Positions 1-7,918 of a DNA stretch of 64,000 nucleotides are shown here, in pieces. The position numbers and the translations under genes were made by a program. Origin of the DNA: Sulfurospirillum deleyianum DSM 6946 (GTDB lineage Bacteria > Campylobacterota > Campylobacteria > Campylobacterales > Sulfurospirillaceae). The stretch's first letter is position 1, and every line of letters begins with the position of its first letter. The notes below the pieces were generated by a model that saw only the letters and a list, made by a program, of their open reading frames with translations, ran no database searches and had not been told where the DNA came from. Where the stretch lies: assembly GCF_000024885.1 (NCBI RefSeq), contig NC_013512.1, positions 1,922,001 to 1,986,000 on the forward strand, written 5' to 3'.

Positions 1-306
1 CTCTTCATAAGTAGCATAATAACTCGCATCATCAATGGCGTACAACACCGCACCTTGTTTCACAAAATCACCCTCTTTGAAGAGTCTCTCTTTAATAATA
101 CCACTGATTTGTGGTCGAATTTCCGCACTTTTAGAGGCTTTGGTTCGCCCTGAGAGTTCTTGCTCCAGTGTGAGACTTTGTGTTGCTACGGTATAGGTAC
201 CCACACTCACCTGAGTCGCCTTTTTAGTTGGTTTTGTTTGTTGTGTACATCCCACAAACAAAAAGGGGAGGAGAAACAAAAGAGGTGTTAATCGCAGTAG
301 AGTCAT
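1..306 (-). CDS. RND efflux periplasmic adaptor, lipoprotein (N-terminal part; gene runs off the window)
   Basis: The first 102 residues of a membrane-fusion protein of the AcrA/MexA type, which links an inner-membrane RND pump to an outer-membrane channel. The N-terminus is a lipoprotein signal with the lipobox LFVGC, so the protein should be lipid-anchored facing the periplasm. The stretch around residues 50-85 (SGRTKASKSAEIRPQISGII, then a GDFVKQG turn and LYAID) is the typical first biotinyl-lipoyl-like half of the family. I chose the ATG at 306 rather than the in-frame ATG at 312 because an AAGGA lies at proper distance only from 306. The C-terminal part and the pump gene should lie to the left of this window. 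Confidence 0.85.
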   Translation of the reverse strand, partial: MTLLRLTPLLFLLPFLFVGCTQQTKPTKKATQVSVGTYTVATQSLTLEQELSGRTKASKSAEIRPQISGIIKERLFKEGDFVKQGAVLYAIDDASYYATYEE

Positions 307-386
307 GGTCATTCCTTCATAAATATGTGTGACATTCTACTGCATTTTCGTTAACAAAACCTTGCTGGAAAACAAGAAAACCATGC

Positions 387-392
387 TAAAAT
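387..392 (+). promoter_or_regulatory. Possible -10 box for the hemerythrin gene
   Basis: TAAAAT preceded by TGC (extended -10-like) lies 30 bases before the start codon at 423. It sits in the divergent spacer between the efflux adaptor and hemerythrin genes. No clear -35 box is visible, which is normal for sigma70 promoters in this phylum. Confidence 0.35.
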
Positions 393-422
393 AGACACAA
401 AATAGTTTCAAGGGGATACCCA

Positions 423-848
423 ATGATTTTAGAGTGGAGTGAACGTTTCTCTTTACGCCATGAGACGCTTGATACCCAACATCAAGAGCTTTTCAAACTC
501 GCCAATGCAGTACATGCACTTGACCCTGCAACCTCCACCAAAGCAGAACTCTCTAAACTTTTTAAAGCATTTTATGACTATATGGCAAGCCATTTTAAAG
601 AAGAAGAGGCGTATATGCAAAGCCTTCATTATCCACTCTTCCCTAAACATCAAAAGATGCATCAAAGTATTATTGAAGGGATGAATACCATCCTCAAAGA
701 GGAAAAAAGTATGGAAGGCCTGCAAGAGAAGATGAAATTTATCTCTCAAAAGTGGTTGGTGGAGCATATTTTAGAAAATGACCTCAAAATCGAAGCGTGG
801 CGCAAAAGCATTACGCTGGATGAAAATGAGTTTACAACCCTACATTAA
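423..848 (+). CDS. Bacteriohemerythrin
   Basis: Small soluble O2-binding di-iron protein of the hemerythrin family. All seven expected iron ligands are visible: His20, His57, Glu61, His76, His80, His114 and Asp119, in the usual H, HxxxE, HxxxH, HxxxxD pattern of a four-helix bundle. The length of 141 residues is normal for a single-domain bacteriohemerythrin. These proteins are thought to store, deliver or sense O2, which suits a microaerophile, but the role here is inferred. An AGGGGA element precedes the ATG. The 3' end overlaps the next gene by 23 bases in a different frame, suggesting co-transcription. Confidence 0.92.
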   Translation: MILEWSERFSLRHETLDTQHQELFKLANAVHALDPATSTKAELSKLFKAFYDYMASHFKEEEAYMQSLHYPLFPKHQKMHQSIIEGMNTILKEEKSMEGLQEKMKFISQKWLVEHILENDLKIEAWRKSITLDENEFTTLH

Positions 849-1326
849 CTCTTTACCTTTACATGTAAAAAGGACTATCTTGCTCGATTCTCGTATCCGT
901 ACTTTTATCAAAAAACACCATCTCTTAAGCCTAGCCACATCCGCCAACAATCAACCCTATTGCGCTTCGTGTTTTTACGCGTTTATAGAAAATGAGCCTA
1001 TATTAATTATTGCCACCGATACGCAAAAGACACGTCATGGCAAAGAAGCCCTAGCAAACGAAACCGTGGCAGGAGTTATCGCTTTAGAAACAAACATCAT
1101 AGGGAAAATTCAAGGAGTTCAATTTACGGGGATTTTTAAAGAAGCCACTGCGGAAGAAAAAAGAGTTTATCTTAAACGCTTTCCTTATGCCCTAGCGCTC
1201 AATCCAACGCTTTGGAGCATTCACATAACGTATTTAAAATTTACGGACAATACTTTAGGATTTGGCAAGAAATTGGAGTTTTTTGCCCCCAATGTCTCGC
1301 CAAACTCATTTACATGTAACGCTTAG
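826..1326 (+). CDS. YhbP/UPF0306-type FMN-binding-fold protein
   Basis: 166 residues resembling E. coli YhbP (UPF0306), a relative of the pyridoxamine-phosphate-oxidase split-barrel proteins. The C-terminal [12 protein letters not shown] stretch and the central GVQFTG segment match what I remember of YhbP. Family function is unknown; flavin or heme binding is possible. An ATG at 820 is an alternative start; the longer reading from 778 has no support because it runs deep inside the hemerythrin gene. Two copies of the TTACATGTAA palindrome lie in this gene, at 859 and 1310, the second forming the last codons (Thr-Cys-Asn-Ala). The 3' end faces sstT and overlaps it by 4 bases. Confidence 0.8.
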   Translation: MSLQPYINSLPLHVKRTILLDSRIRTFIKKHHLLSLATSANNQPYCASCFYAFIENEPILIIATDTQKTRHGKEALANETVAGVIALETNIIGKIQGVQFTGIFKEATAEEKRVYLKRFPYALALNPTLWSIHITYLKFTDNTLGFGKKLEFFAPNVSPNSFTCNA

Positions 1327-2528
1327 AGTTTAATCGGCTCATTGGAACATGCAGCGGTAAAAACCACATCTGTTGAGCTGTTCAGCGCTGTTTCGGTGGA
1401 ATCTTGAATGACACCAATTAAGAAACCAACCGCAACCACTTGCATCGCAACCTCATCGCTAATGCCAAACAAACCACACGCCAAAGGAATCAAAAGAAGT
1501 GAGCCACCCGCAACGCCTGAAACACCAGCAGCAGAAACACTCGCAAGCAGACTTAAAAGAAGTGCTGTGGGTAAATCCACTGAAATACCTAAGGTATTGA
1601 CCGTTGCTAGGGTTAAAATGGTAATGGTAACCGCCGCACCTGCCATATTGGCAGTTGCCCCTAAAGGAATCGAGATAGAGTACGTATCTTCATGGAGTCC
1701 CAATTTCTTACACAATGCCATATTAACAGGAATATTTGCCGCAGAACTTCTGGTAAAAAATGCTGTGACACCGCTCTCTTTTAAACAGGTAAAAATTAAA
1801 GGATACGGATTGCTCTTGGTTTTAAAGAAGACCAATAAAGGATTGATAACCAACGCCACAAACAACATGGTGCCCACTAAAAGCACTAAGAGTTTTCCAT
1901 ACCCTAACAAAGCGTTAAAACCCGTTTCTGCAAAGGTTTCAGCCACTAAACCTAAAATACCAAAAGGGGCTAAAGCAATGACACCTTGAACAATTTTAGT
2001 CATCGCATCGCTGACATCTTTTAAAACTTTTTTCGTCTCTTTGCTCGAATGATGCAGCGCAATACCTCCCGCCACTGCCCACGTCAAAACACCAATATAA
2101 TTACCCTTAAGCAATGCATTAATTGGATTATCAACCATGCTGACCACAAACCCTTTAATAACGCCTACAATGCTTTGTGGTGGCGTTAATCCTGCTTCTG
2201 GATTGACCAAGACCAAACTGACAGGAAAGGAAAAACTCACTACAACAGCGCTTAACGCTGCCAAAAACGTTCCTATCGCATACAAAGCGATAATGGGTTT
2301 AATATTGGTTTGCGCACCCACCTCTTTCGTAGCAATCGCCGTTGAAACCAATACCAAAACCAGCACGGGTGCGACCGCTTTAAGCGCACCAACAAACAAT
2401 TTACCCAAAATAGACACTGCCATCGCAGCACTCGGAGAAATAAGCGCTATAACTACGCCTAGCACCATTCCCATCAAAATAAGAACAATTAAATTGCTCT
2501 CCTTATACCGTGAAACTAAACGCTCCAT
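1323..2528 (-). CDS. sstT: Serine/threonine:sodium symporter SstT
   Basis: 401-residue inner-membrane transporter of the dicarboxylate/amino acid:cation symporter (DAACS) family. It resembles E. coli SstT over the whole length. Visible signatures are [18 protein letters not shown] near residue 45, [15 protein letters not shown] near 135, the hairpin segment [15 protein letters not shown] near 260, and STDVVFTAA at the C-terminus. It imports serine and threonine with Na+. Amino acids such as serine can be carbon sources in this phylum, feeding pyruvate to the PFOR encoded further right. It appears to be a single-gene unit, convergent with the YhbP-like gene. Confidence 0.95.
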   Translation of the reverse strand: MERLVSRYKESNLIVLILMGMVLGVVIALISPSAAMAVSILGKLFVGALKAVAPVLVLVLVSTAIATKEVGAQTNIKPIIALYAIGTFLAALSAVVVSFSFPVSLVLVNPEAGLTPPQSIVGVIKGFVVSMVDNPINALLKGNYIGVLTWAVAGGIALHHSSKETKKVLKDVSDAMTKIVQGVIALAPFGILGLVAETFAETGFNALLGYGKLLVLLVGTMLFVALVINPLLVFFKTKSNPYPLIFTCLKESGVTAFFTRSSAANIPVNMALCKKLGLHEDTYSISIPLGATANMAGAAVTITILTLATVNTLGISVDLPTALLLSLLASVSAAGVSGVAGGSLLLIPLACGLFGISDEVAMQVVAVGFLIGVIQDSTETALNSSTDVVFTAACSNEPIKL

Positions 2529-2599
2529 TCTTCACACCTTTATTCAAATTGAATCTTAAAAATTAGATTGTAGTTAAAAAGTTCTTAGAGCCTCTTAAA

Positions 2600-3106
2600 C
2601 TAAACGTGAAGACGATTAAGGTCTAGTTTTAACGCCTCATTATCCATCACCCCAATCCCTTTGGCTAAGATATTTGAAGCAATTTCGTGGGCTTCTTTTA
2701 ACGAGTGCATCTGATACGTGCCACATTGATAAATATTAAGCTCAGGAATATCTGATTCACTCTTTACATGTAAAATATCTTCCATCGACGCTCTCCATGC
2801 CTCAACGACTCTTTGAGGAGCGGGTGTGCCAATGAGACTCATATAAAATCCTGTACGACATCCCATCGGTGAAATATCAATAATCTCAACCCCATCGCCA
2901 TTGAGATGAGAACGCATAAAGCCTGCAAAAAGATGCTCTAGGGTATGAATTCCTTTTTCAGGAAGAATCTCTTGGTTGGGTTTGCAAAAACGCAAATCAA
3001 AGACGCTGATGTCATCCCCTTTAGGTGTTTTCATCGTTTTAGCAAGACGCACAGCAGGGGCAGGCATTTTGACGTGATCGACACAGAAACTATCTAATAG
3101 TGGCAT
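2600..3106 (-). CDS. luxS: S-ribosylhomocysteine lyase LuxS
   Basis: 168-residue LuxS, which cleaves S-ribosylhomocysteine to homocysteine and DPD, the precursor of autoinducer-2, in the activated methyl cycle. The HTLEH motif (His54, His58) and Cys128 in YQCGTY are the metal ligands, and Cys83 in MGCRTGF is the catalytic cysteine. The start at 3106 is supported by an AAAGGA site. A -10 box at 3129-3134 places transcription start near 3122, so the longer in-frame reading back to 3151 cannot be translated from that promoter. One TTACATGTAA copy at 2764 encodes Leu-His-Val-Lys. Confidence 0.96.
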   Translation of the reverse strand: MPLLDSFCVDHVKMPAPAVRLAKTMKTPKGDDISVFDLRFCKPNQEILPEKGIHTLEHLFAGFMRSHLNGDGVEIIDISPMGCRTGFYMSLIGTPAPQRVVEAWRASMEDILHVKSESDIPELNIYQCGTYQMHSLKEAHEIASNILAKGIGVMDNEALKLDLNRLHV

Positions 3107-3128
3107 TTTCAATCCTTTTTTTTCACGG

Positions 3129-3134
3129 ATTATA
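3129..3134 (-). promoter_or_regulatory. -10 box of luxS
   Basis: TATAAT on the minus strand, preceded by TTGC (extended -10-like), lies 23 bases upstream of the luxS ATG. It supports the short LuxS start. Confidence 0.6.
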
Positions 3135-3169
3135 GCAAAAAAAGTGTACAATATTTTGCCTCTTCATCC

Positions 3170-3179
3170 TTACATGTAA
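3170..3179. repeat. TTACATGTAA palindrome joined to the SD of the Na/Pi gene
   Basis: Intergenic copy of the window-wide palindrome. Its right edge continues as AAAGGAG, the ribosome binding site of the GTG-started gene at 3189, so palindrome and Shine-Dalgarno share bases. Confidence 0.8.
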
Positions 3180-3188
3180 AGGAGTTGC

Positions 3189-5012
3189 GTGAAGCACATT
3201 GGTCTTATTGTGATGATGGCTATTCTTGCGTATGCCTTTACCAAAAGTGATATACTGCTCCTTATTAGCTCAGGCATTGCTCTTTTTTTATTTGGAATGT
3301 TTTGCCTTGAAGAGAGCTTTCGCAATTTTGCGGGAGGCTTTTTAGAGCGCATTTTACACACACTGACCAACACCCGCTTAAAAGCTCTTTTTTTTGGCAT
3401 CCTCACAACGAGTATTATGCAATCAAGCTCTTTGGTTTCCATCCTTTCCATCTCCTTCATCAGTGCGGGACTTATCTCTTTAGCAGATGGCATTGGAATT
3501 ATCTTTGGTGCGAATTTAGGAACAACCACAGGGGCATGGCTCATTGCGGGATTAGGCGTTAAAGTCGATATCGCCATCTATGCGATGCCTTTGCTTGTTT
3601 TTGGTACGATGCTTATGTTTTACAACGAAAAGCAGACCAAATATCTAGGCTATCTCCTTGTGGGCATTGGCTTTCTTTTTTTAGGCATTGCCTATATGAA
3701 AGAGGGATTTGAAGCGTTTAGAGGAGAGATTGATCTGACACGTTTTACCCTAGAGGGATGGCGTGGACTTTTGCTCTTTACCCTTATGGGCGTGATTGTA
3801 ACAGTCATTATGCAATCTTCCCATGCAACTTTAGTGCTTCTGCTCACAGCACTCTCCGCCGCACAAATTAGTTATGAAAATGCTCTAGCCCTTGCGATTG
3901 GCTCAAATGTTGGAACAACGATTACCGCTCTTTTAGGCGCACTTACGGCAAATATCGAGGGGAAAAAGTTTGCCCTTGCCCATCTGTTTTTTAACCTTTT
4001 TACCGCACTTGTAACCCTTTCTTTGATGCACCCTTTTATGGCAATCGTCGATAAAACCGCAGCGATTTTAGGGATTTTAGCGGATGATTATGCCTTGAAA
4101 TTGGCGTTATTTCATACATTCTTTAACTGCTTAGGAATTGTGCTTCTTTTTCCATGGATTTCACCCTTAGTCCTCCTACTCAACACCCTTTTAAAACCCT
4201 CTAAAAGCACGACACCCGCCCAAGACGATGTGCTCTATTTGGATGAAAGTGCACTTGATTTTCCACTGAGTGCACACACCGTTTTAATGAAAGAGAGTAA
4301 ACACCTCTATCAAAATATTCTAGAAAGTATCACCCAATCACTGAGTATCACTAAAAACGATATAAACTCAGGCATGGATAATGACGAGATTATTGCCCTG
4401 CGTAGCAAAGCGATTCCTGTTGATTTGGATGCGTACTATGAACACACTATTAAAACCCTTTATGGCAAAATTATCACCTTTGCCATCACCGCACAAGGCA
4501 CATTTTCTGAGGAGTATAAAACGGATTTTATTGTGATTAAAAATGCTTCATTGCGTATGGTAGAAGCCTTTAAAGCCGCTAAACATATGCAAAAAAATAT
4601 GCTCAAATACCTAGAATCGAGCAATCTGGACATTAAAAACGAATACAACACCATTCGAAAAAATCTTATCAACCATTTGCGTACTATACAAACACTCTTT
4701 ACCACGACGGAAGAGGATGTGGCGATTTTACTATTGAGTAAATTGCAGGTAGATATACAAAAATATGACATAGCCTCCAATAAATCGCTTGATACACTCA
4801 TACGTACCCAAAAAATTACCTCCACCATGGCAACCTCTTTAATGAACGATACCACCTATGCGTATACCATCGCAACGGAGCTGACAAAAGCAGCGCAACT
4901 GCTCTTTGTCCATGAAGAAAAAGGGTTAAAAGCAAGACGAGAGGCACTGATTTTAAACGAAAACGAAGCCATGACGTTAGCACATGAAAACGACCAAAGG
5001 AGCAGTTTGTGA
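3189..5012 (+). CDS. Na/Pi-cotransporter family protein with PhoU-like C-terminus
   Basis: 607 residues. The N-terminal ~330 residues are hydrophobic and hold the two repeated Na/Pi-cotransporter (NptA/YjbB) signatures: QSSSLVSILSISF with GANLGTTTGAW, and QSSHATLVLLLTAL with GSNVGTTITALLG. The remaining ~270 residues are helical and charged and look like the PhoU-type domain often fused to bacterial members. The likely role is Na+-coupled phosphate movement across the inner membrane; direction cannot be read from sequence. The start is GTG with AAAGGAG upstream. The stop overlaps the next GTG by 4 bases, so the two downstream small genes are probably translationally coupled. Confidence 0.88.
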   Translation: MKHIGLIVMMAILAYAFTKSDILLLISSGIALFLFGMFCLEESFRNFAGGFLERILHTLTNTRLKALFFGILTTSIMQSSSLVSILSISFISAGLISLADGIGIIFGANLGTTTGAWLIAGLGVKVDIAIYAMPLLVFGTMLMFYNEKQTKYLGYLLVGIGFLFLGIAYMKEGFEAFRGEIDLTRFTLEGWRGLLLFTLMGVIVTVIMQSSHATLVLLLTALSAAQISYENALALAIGSNVGTTITALLGALTANIEGKKFALAHLFFNLFTALVTLSLMHPFMAIVDKTAAILGILADDYALKLALFHTFFNCLGIVLLFPWISPLVLLLNTLLKPSKSTTPAQDDVLYLDESALDFPLSAHTVLMKESKHLYQNILESITQSLSITKNDINSGMDNDEIIALRSKAIPVDLDAYYEHTIKTLYGKIITFAITAQGTFSEEYKTDFIVIKNASLRMVEAFKAAKHMQKNMLKYLESSNLDIKNEYNTIRKNLINHLRTIQTLFTTTEEDVAILLLSKLQVDIQKYDIASNKSLDTLIRTQKITSTMATSLMNDTTYAYTIATELTKAAQLLFVHEEKGLKARREALILNENEAMTLAHENDQRSSL

Positions 5013-5254
5013 GCCAAAAAAAATTTATTTATACCCTTAAAAAACTCTTAGGTATTAGCCCTGCATCTGAAGAACAAAAACAGACCAACGAAGAGATTAG
5101 ACACTTGATGGGGAAACTAGAACAACACTATCTCTCCTTGAAAGAAGCCCTCAAACACGAAGGAGATGCCAGCAAACGCGAAGCGCTTAAGGAGAGCTTG
5201 AGTATCATTAAAGAACAGCTTAAAAAGGGAAAGGATTTTTTACACCATGATTAA
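5009..5254 (+). CDS. Small charged helical protein of unknown function
   Basis: 81 residues, rich in Lys, Glu and Leu, with no membrane segment. The middle and C-terminal parts (about residues 22-75) have heptad-like spacing suggesting a helical hairpin or coiled coil. I do not recognise a family. It starts with GTG inside the end of the Na/Pi gene and has AAAGGAG upstream; its own end overlaps the next gene by 8 bases. The tight overlaps on both sides indicate a three-gene operon and argue that it is a real gene. A partner role for the transporter is only a guess. Confidence 0.7.
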   Translation: MSQKKFIYTLKKLLGISPASEEQKQTNEEIRHLMGKLEQHYLSLKEALKHEGDASKREALKESLSIIKEQLKKGKDFLHHD

Positions 5255-6011
5255 AAGCTTGATGCTCTTCCTTCTCTTTTTTGTTGTTGGTTGTGGAACC
5301 CCACCTCAGGAAAAAGTCAGTGAACTACTCCAATCCCGCGGTGCGACCAACCTGACACATGATTATAAAAAAATCACCCACTACCTCTATACTTACAAAG
5401 AAAAACTCGATATTCGCAATCCAAAAGCCTTTAACAAAGCCTCACAACCCTATATTTTTCATGAAATCAAATACGCTAAAAACACGATTCGGATGCATTA
5501 CAATGGTGTTTTGCTCAAAACTTATGATGATTATTTGCGTCTGGCTTTTGATAAAAATCCTACAATCCCTGAACGCAATGATTTTCTTATTTTGGGATTG
5601 CATAAATTGCTTTGGGAGAGTTACAAAATCGGCGAAGGACATCAAGTCACGACGCTGAGTTACAAAGAAGAGGAATTTAAAAAACTCTACTACTATCTTG
5701 AAGTGATTCGTTGGAAAATAAAAACCGCTAAAGACACCAATGGCAACTACCTTTTTACCACATGGCAAAATAATTGGCAAATCGAATTGCACCAAAAACT
5801 TCTTAAAGGGGAGCCTCTTTCATGGGATTTAGTTCAAAATCTTCCCTCACTGAGAACCAAACGAGAAAGCCTTTTGGATGCCTCAAATTTTAACTTTGAA
5901 GTGCTCTTAACCCAAATGATTGATGAAGTAAAAAGTAGTGCCAAACAAATTGGCAAAGAGCCTGTGGATATTGGGATTGATGCGATGATAAGCCTTGTCT
6001 TCTTTCTCTAA
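5247..6011 (+). CDS. Predicted lipoprotein of unknown function
   Basis: 254 residues. The first ~16 residues are a lipoprotein signal ending in the lipobox FVVGC, followed by a hydrophilic region rich in Tyr, Lys and Leu. I do not recognise a domain. The protein should be anchored to the inner or outer membrane facing the periplasm. As the last gene of the Na/Pi-cotransporter operon it may act with that transporter, but nothing in the sequence proves this. The final residues (SLVFFL) are unusually hydrophobic. Confidence 0.75.
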   Translation: MIKSLMLFLLFFVVGCGTPPQEKVSELLQSRGATNLTHDYKKITHYLYTYKEKLDIRNPKAFNKASQPYIFHEIKYAKNTIRMHYNGVLLKTYDDYLRLAFDKNPTIPERNDFLILGLHKLLWESYKIGEGHQVTTLSYKEEEFKKLYYYLEVIRWKIKTAKDTNGNYLFTTWQNNWQIELHQKLLKGEPLSWDLVQNLPSLRTKRESLLDASNFNFEVLLTQMIDEVKSSAKQIGKEPVDIGIDAMISLVFFL

Positions 6012-6050
6012 GTAATCTTATGTTTTAATCGAGAATTACAAAATAAAGAT

Positions 6051-6056
6051 TATAAT
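6051..6056 (+). promoter_or_regulatory. -10 box for the dsrE-like gene
   Basis: TATAAT lies 31 bases before the ATG at 6087, in an AT-rich spacer after the lipoprotein gene. This gives a short leader containing an AAAGGAA ribosome binding site. Confidence 0.5.
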
Positions 6057-6086
6057 TTTCAAAAATAATTTGCATAAAGGAATTCT

Positions 6087-6440
6087 ATGATACTTTTTAT
6101 TTTCAACAACCAACCTTACGATGGAGGCGATAAAACCTACAATGCTCTGCGCCTTGCAAAATCTTTACATGTAAAAGGTGAAAAAGTAAAAATCTTTTTG
6201 ATGAGCGATGCCGTGGATATGGCACGTGAAGCAACCCAAAAGCCTGATTTTTACGATTATGATTTGGTTGCTATGCTCAAAGAACTCTTTATGGATGGGA
6301 TTGCTTTGGGCGTGTGTGGAACCTGTATGACACGCTGTGGCATTCATAAAAACCAACCCTATTTTGATGAAAACATCAAAGGTACGATGGGAATGCTCAC
6401 CGAGTGGAGCATTGAAGCAGAAAAAATCTTAACCTTCTAA
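6087..6440 (+). CDS. DsrE-family protein
   Basis: 117 residues of the DsrE/YchN fold. The protein begins with a beta strand and NQPYDGGDKTYNALRLA, and carries a cysteine cluster (GVCGTCMTRCGI) around residues 75-84. Family members such as DsrE and TusD carry sulfur on a conserved cysteine, so a persulfide-related role is possible in a sulfur-metabolising bacterium. Substrate and partner are unknown. A TTACATGTAA copy at 6165 encodes Leu-His-Val-Lys. The J-domain gene follows after 2 bases, so the pair is probably one transcript. Confidence 0.8.
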   Translation: MILFIFNNQPYDGGDKTYNALRLAKSLHVKGEKVKIFLMSDAVDMAREATQKPDFYDYDLVAMLKELFMDGIALGVCGTCMTRCGIHKNQPYFDENIKGTMGMLTEWSIEAEKILTF

Positions 6441-6442
6441 CC

Positions 6443-6718
6443 ATGCACTACGAAACCTTTCAAAAAGCCTTAGAAACCTTAGGCATTATTTCGGGGATGG
6501 GTAAAAAAGAGATTCGAGAATGCTACCTTGAACTCTGTAAACAGCACCATCCCGACGCCTCGGGTGAAGCAGGAGAGAAATTTCAAGAGATTCATGAAGC
6601 CTATCGCCTTTTGATGACCTATACAGAAGAGTTTCGCTTTCGCTTTAGTCAAGAGGAGTTTCAAGGGCAGTTTCCTTTTTCTGATTCTCAAAAAGGGGAT
6701 TGGCTTTACAAATTCTAA
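6443..6718 (+). CDS. Small J-domain (DnaJ-like) protein
   Basis: 91 residues, mostly a single J domain. The HPD motif is at residues 36-38, followed by EKFQEIHEAYRLL, the usual helix III. There is no glycine-rich linker, zinc domain or C-terminal substrate domain, so this is a type III J protein that would stimulate a DnaK ATPase. The C-terminal ~30 residues are aromatic-rich (FRFRF, QFPF). It starts 2 bases after the DsrE-like gene. Its substrate is not evident. Confidence 0.82.
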   Translation: MHYETFQKALETLGIISGMGKKEIRECYLELCKQHHPDASGEAGEKFQEIHEAYRLLMTYTEEFRFRFSQEEFQGQFPFSDSQKGDWLYKF

Positions 6719-6740
6719 TCCTTGATATAACTCAATCTTT

Positions 6741-6770
6741 TTGGCGCTTTTTTTCATTATAATACGCCAA
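6741..6770 (+). promoter_or_regulatory. Promoter with inverted repeat for the zinc-ribbon-like gene
   Basis: A TATAAT at 6758-6763 lies 25 bases before the ATG at 6789. It is flanked by TTGGCG (6741-6746) and CGCCAA (6765-6770), a 6-base inverted repeat 18 bases apart. The arrangement could be an operator or chance. Confidence 0.45.
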
Positions 6771-6788
6771 ATTTAACAAGGAGTTCTC

Positions 6789-6983
6789 ATGGAAATCAAT
6801 AACATTCAAATCTGCAACGTCTGTATGCGCACAAGTGAAGAGAACAGTAATGCTGTTTTTATCAAAGCGATGAAAGGTGGCGAAGAGATTCATACGTGTA
6901 CGAGCTGTATTCCACACATTATTCATGGAAGTGGTGACGTTGTCAAATCCAACGCACAAGTTGCCGCTGAATTTCAAAAATAA
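6789..6983 (+). CDS. Small Cys-rich protein (zinc-ribbon-like), unknown function
   Basis: 64 residues with two CxxC pairs, CNVC near residue 9 and CTSC near residue 38, spaced as in a zinc ribbon or small Fe-S protein. Histidines follow the second pair (PHIIHG). There is a clear promoter, an AAGGAG site and a hairpin after the stop, so it is a well-supported single-gene unit. I do not recognise a named family; a metal-binding regulatory or structural role is inference. Confidence 0.75.
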   Translation: MEINNIQICNVCMRTSEENSNAVFIKAMKGGEEIHTCTSCIPHIIHGSGDVVKSNAQVAAEFQK

Positions 6984-6986
6984 CTC

Positions 6987-7020
6987 TTTTACATGTAAGG
7001 ATTAACTCCTTACATGTAAA
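6987..7020. terminator. Hairpin made of two TTACATGTAA copies, between convergent genes
   Basis: Two palindrome copies (6989-6998 and 7010-7019) face each other with extended arms TTTACATGTAAGGA and TCCTTACATGTAAA around a short TTAAC loop. This gives a strong stem between the convergent zinc-ribbon-like and SOD genes. Arms end in T/A runs, so it could terminate both transcripts. It resembles the paired uptake-sequence terminators of Neisseria and Haemophilus. Confidence 0.65.
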
Positions 7021-7029
7021 GCGTTTTAA

Positions 7030-7728
7030 CTACTTCATTGCCGCATCAAAACGTGCATTGACCTCATTCCAATTCACCACACTCCACCAATTTTTCAAAT
7101 AATCTGCTCGTTTATTTTGATACTTAAGATAATACGCATGTTCCCAGACATCTGCCGCTAAGATTGGCATTCCCTTCGCTTCTGTGACGTCCATGAGAGG
7201 ATTGTCCTGATTGGGTGTTGATGTCACTGCTAATTTTTTATCTGCGGTAACGATAACCCACGCCCAACCTGAGCCAAAACGAGTCGCTCCTGCTTTTTCA
7301 AACGCCTCTTTCATCTTCTCTAAACTTCCAAAATCACGCTCAATCGCTTTAGAAAGTGAAGCTGATGGCGTACCGCCTTTTCCCACAGGCGCCATGAGTT
7401 TCCAAAAAAGTGCATGGTTATAGTGTCCACCACCGTTATTTCTCACCGCTGCATTGTATTTGGAAATTGATGCCATTATTTGCTCCACACTCATCCCTTT
7501 CAATTCAGGATACGTTGCGACTTGCGCATTAAGATTTGAAACATACGCTTGATGATGTTTACCATGATGGATCTGCATGGTCTCTTTATCAATCACGGGC
7601 TCTAAGGCATCATATCCATAGGGTAAAGGCGCTAAGCTAAACGCATCTGCTGCCATCAATGCAGGAACAAAAAGCCATGAAAAAACCAGTGCCATCCAAC
7701 GCTTACGTAGAAGAGATTTTTGAAACAT
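7030..7728 (-). CDS. Exported superoxide dismutase (Mn/Fe family)
   Basis: 232 residues. An N-terminal signal peptide (about residues 1-27, ending ALMAA) precedes a complete Mn/Fe SOD domain, so the enzyme should act in the periplasm. Metal ligands are seen in IHHGKHH, NHALFW and DVWEHAYYL. The residues that usually distinguish the metals look Mn-like: Gly-Gly before HYNHALFW, and Gln in TPNQDNPLM, rather than the Gln of Fe enzymes at the first site. A cambialistic enzyme is still possible. An AGGAGG site lies 6 bases before the ATG. It removes superoxide formed near or outside the respiratory chain. Confidence 0.9.
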   Translation of the reverse strand: MFQKSLLRKRWMALVFSWLFVPALMAADAFSLAPLPYGYDALEPVIDKETMQIHHGKHHQAYVSNLNAQVATYPELKGMSVEQIMASISKYNAAVRNNGGGHYNHALFWKLMAPVGKGGTPSASLSKAIERDFGSLEKMKEAFEKAGATRFGSGWAWVIVTADKKLAVTSTPNQDNPLMDVTEAKGMPILAADVWEHAYYLKYQNKRADYLKNWWSVVNWNEVNARFDAAMK

Positions 7729-7873
7729 ATAACGCCTCCTAGAAGATTTTATAAAGTTGATTTTATCACAAAAATGTCACAACTCTGAATAGATTTTATA
7801 GGGAAAAGAATTAAAATACGCTGAGAAAAAAAGGGTAAAAAATGAAATAAAAAACGTCAGAAAAAAGAAGAGA

Positions 7874-7900
7874 AAGGAGCAAAAAAGGCTTTTGCTCCTT
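7874..7900 (-). terminator. Terminator after the PFOR gene
   Basis: An 11-bp perfect stem (AAGGAGCAAAA paired with TTTTGCTCCTT, 5-base loop) lies 19 bases after the PFOR stop and is followed on the minus strand by a T-rich run. Confidence 0.7.
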
Positions 7901-7918
7901 AGATAAATTAAGAGGTTT

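Noticed and set aside
1408-1989. Long open frame on the strand opposite sstT
   Set aside because: It is fully inside a well-recognised gene, has no family resemblance and no ribosome binding site.
6741-6770. The TTGGCG/CGCCAA repeat as a terminator for the J-domain gene
   Set aside because: The 18-base loop is long and contains the -10 box of the next gene, so a promoter-linked dyad is more likely than a terminator.
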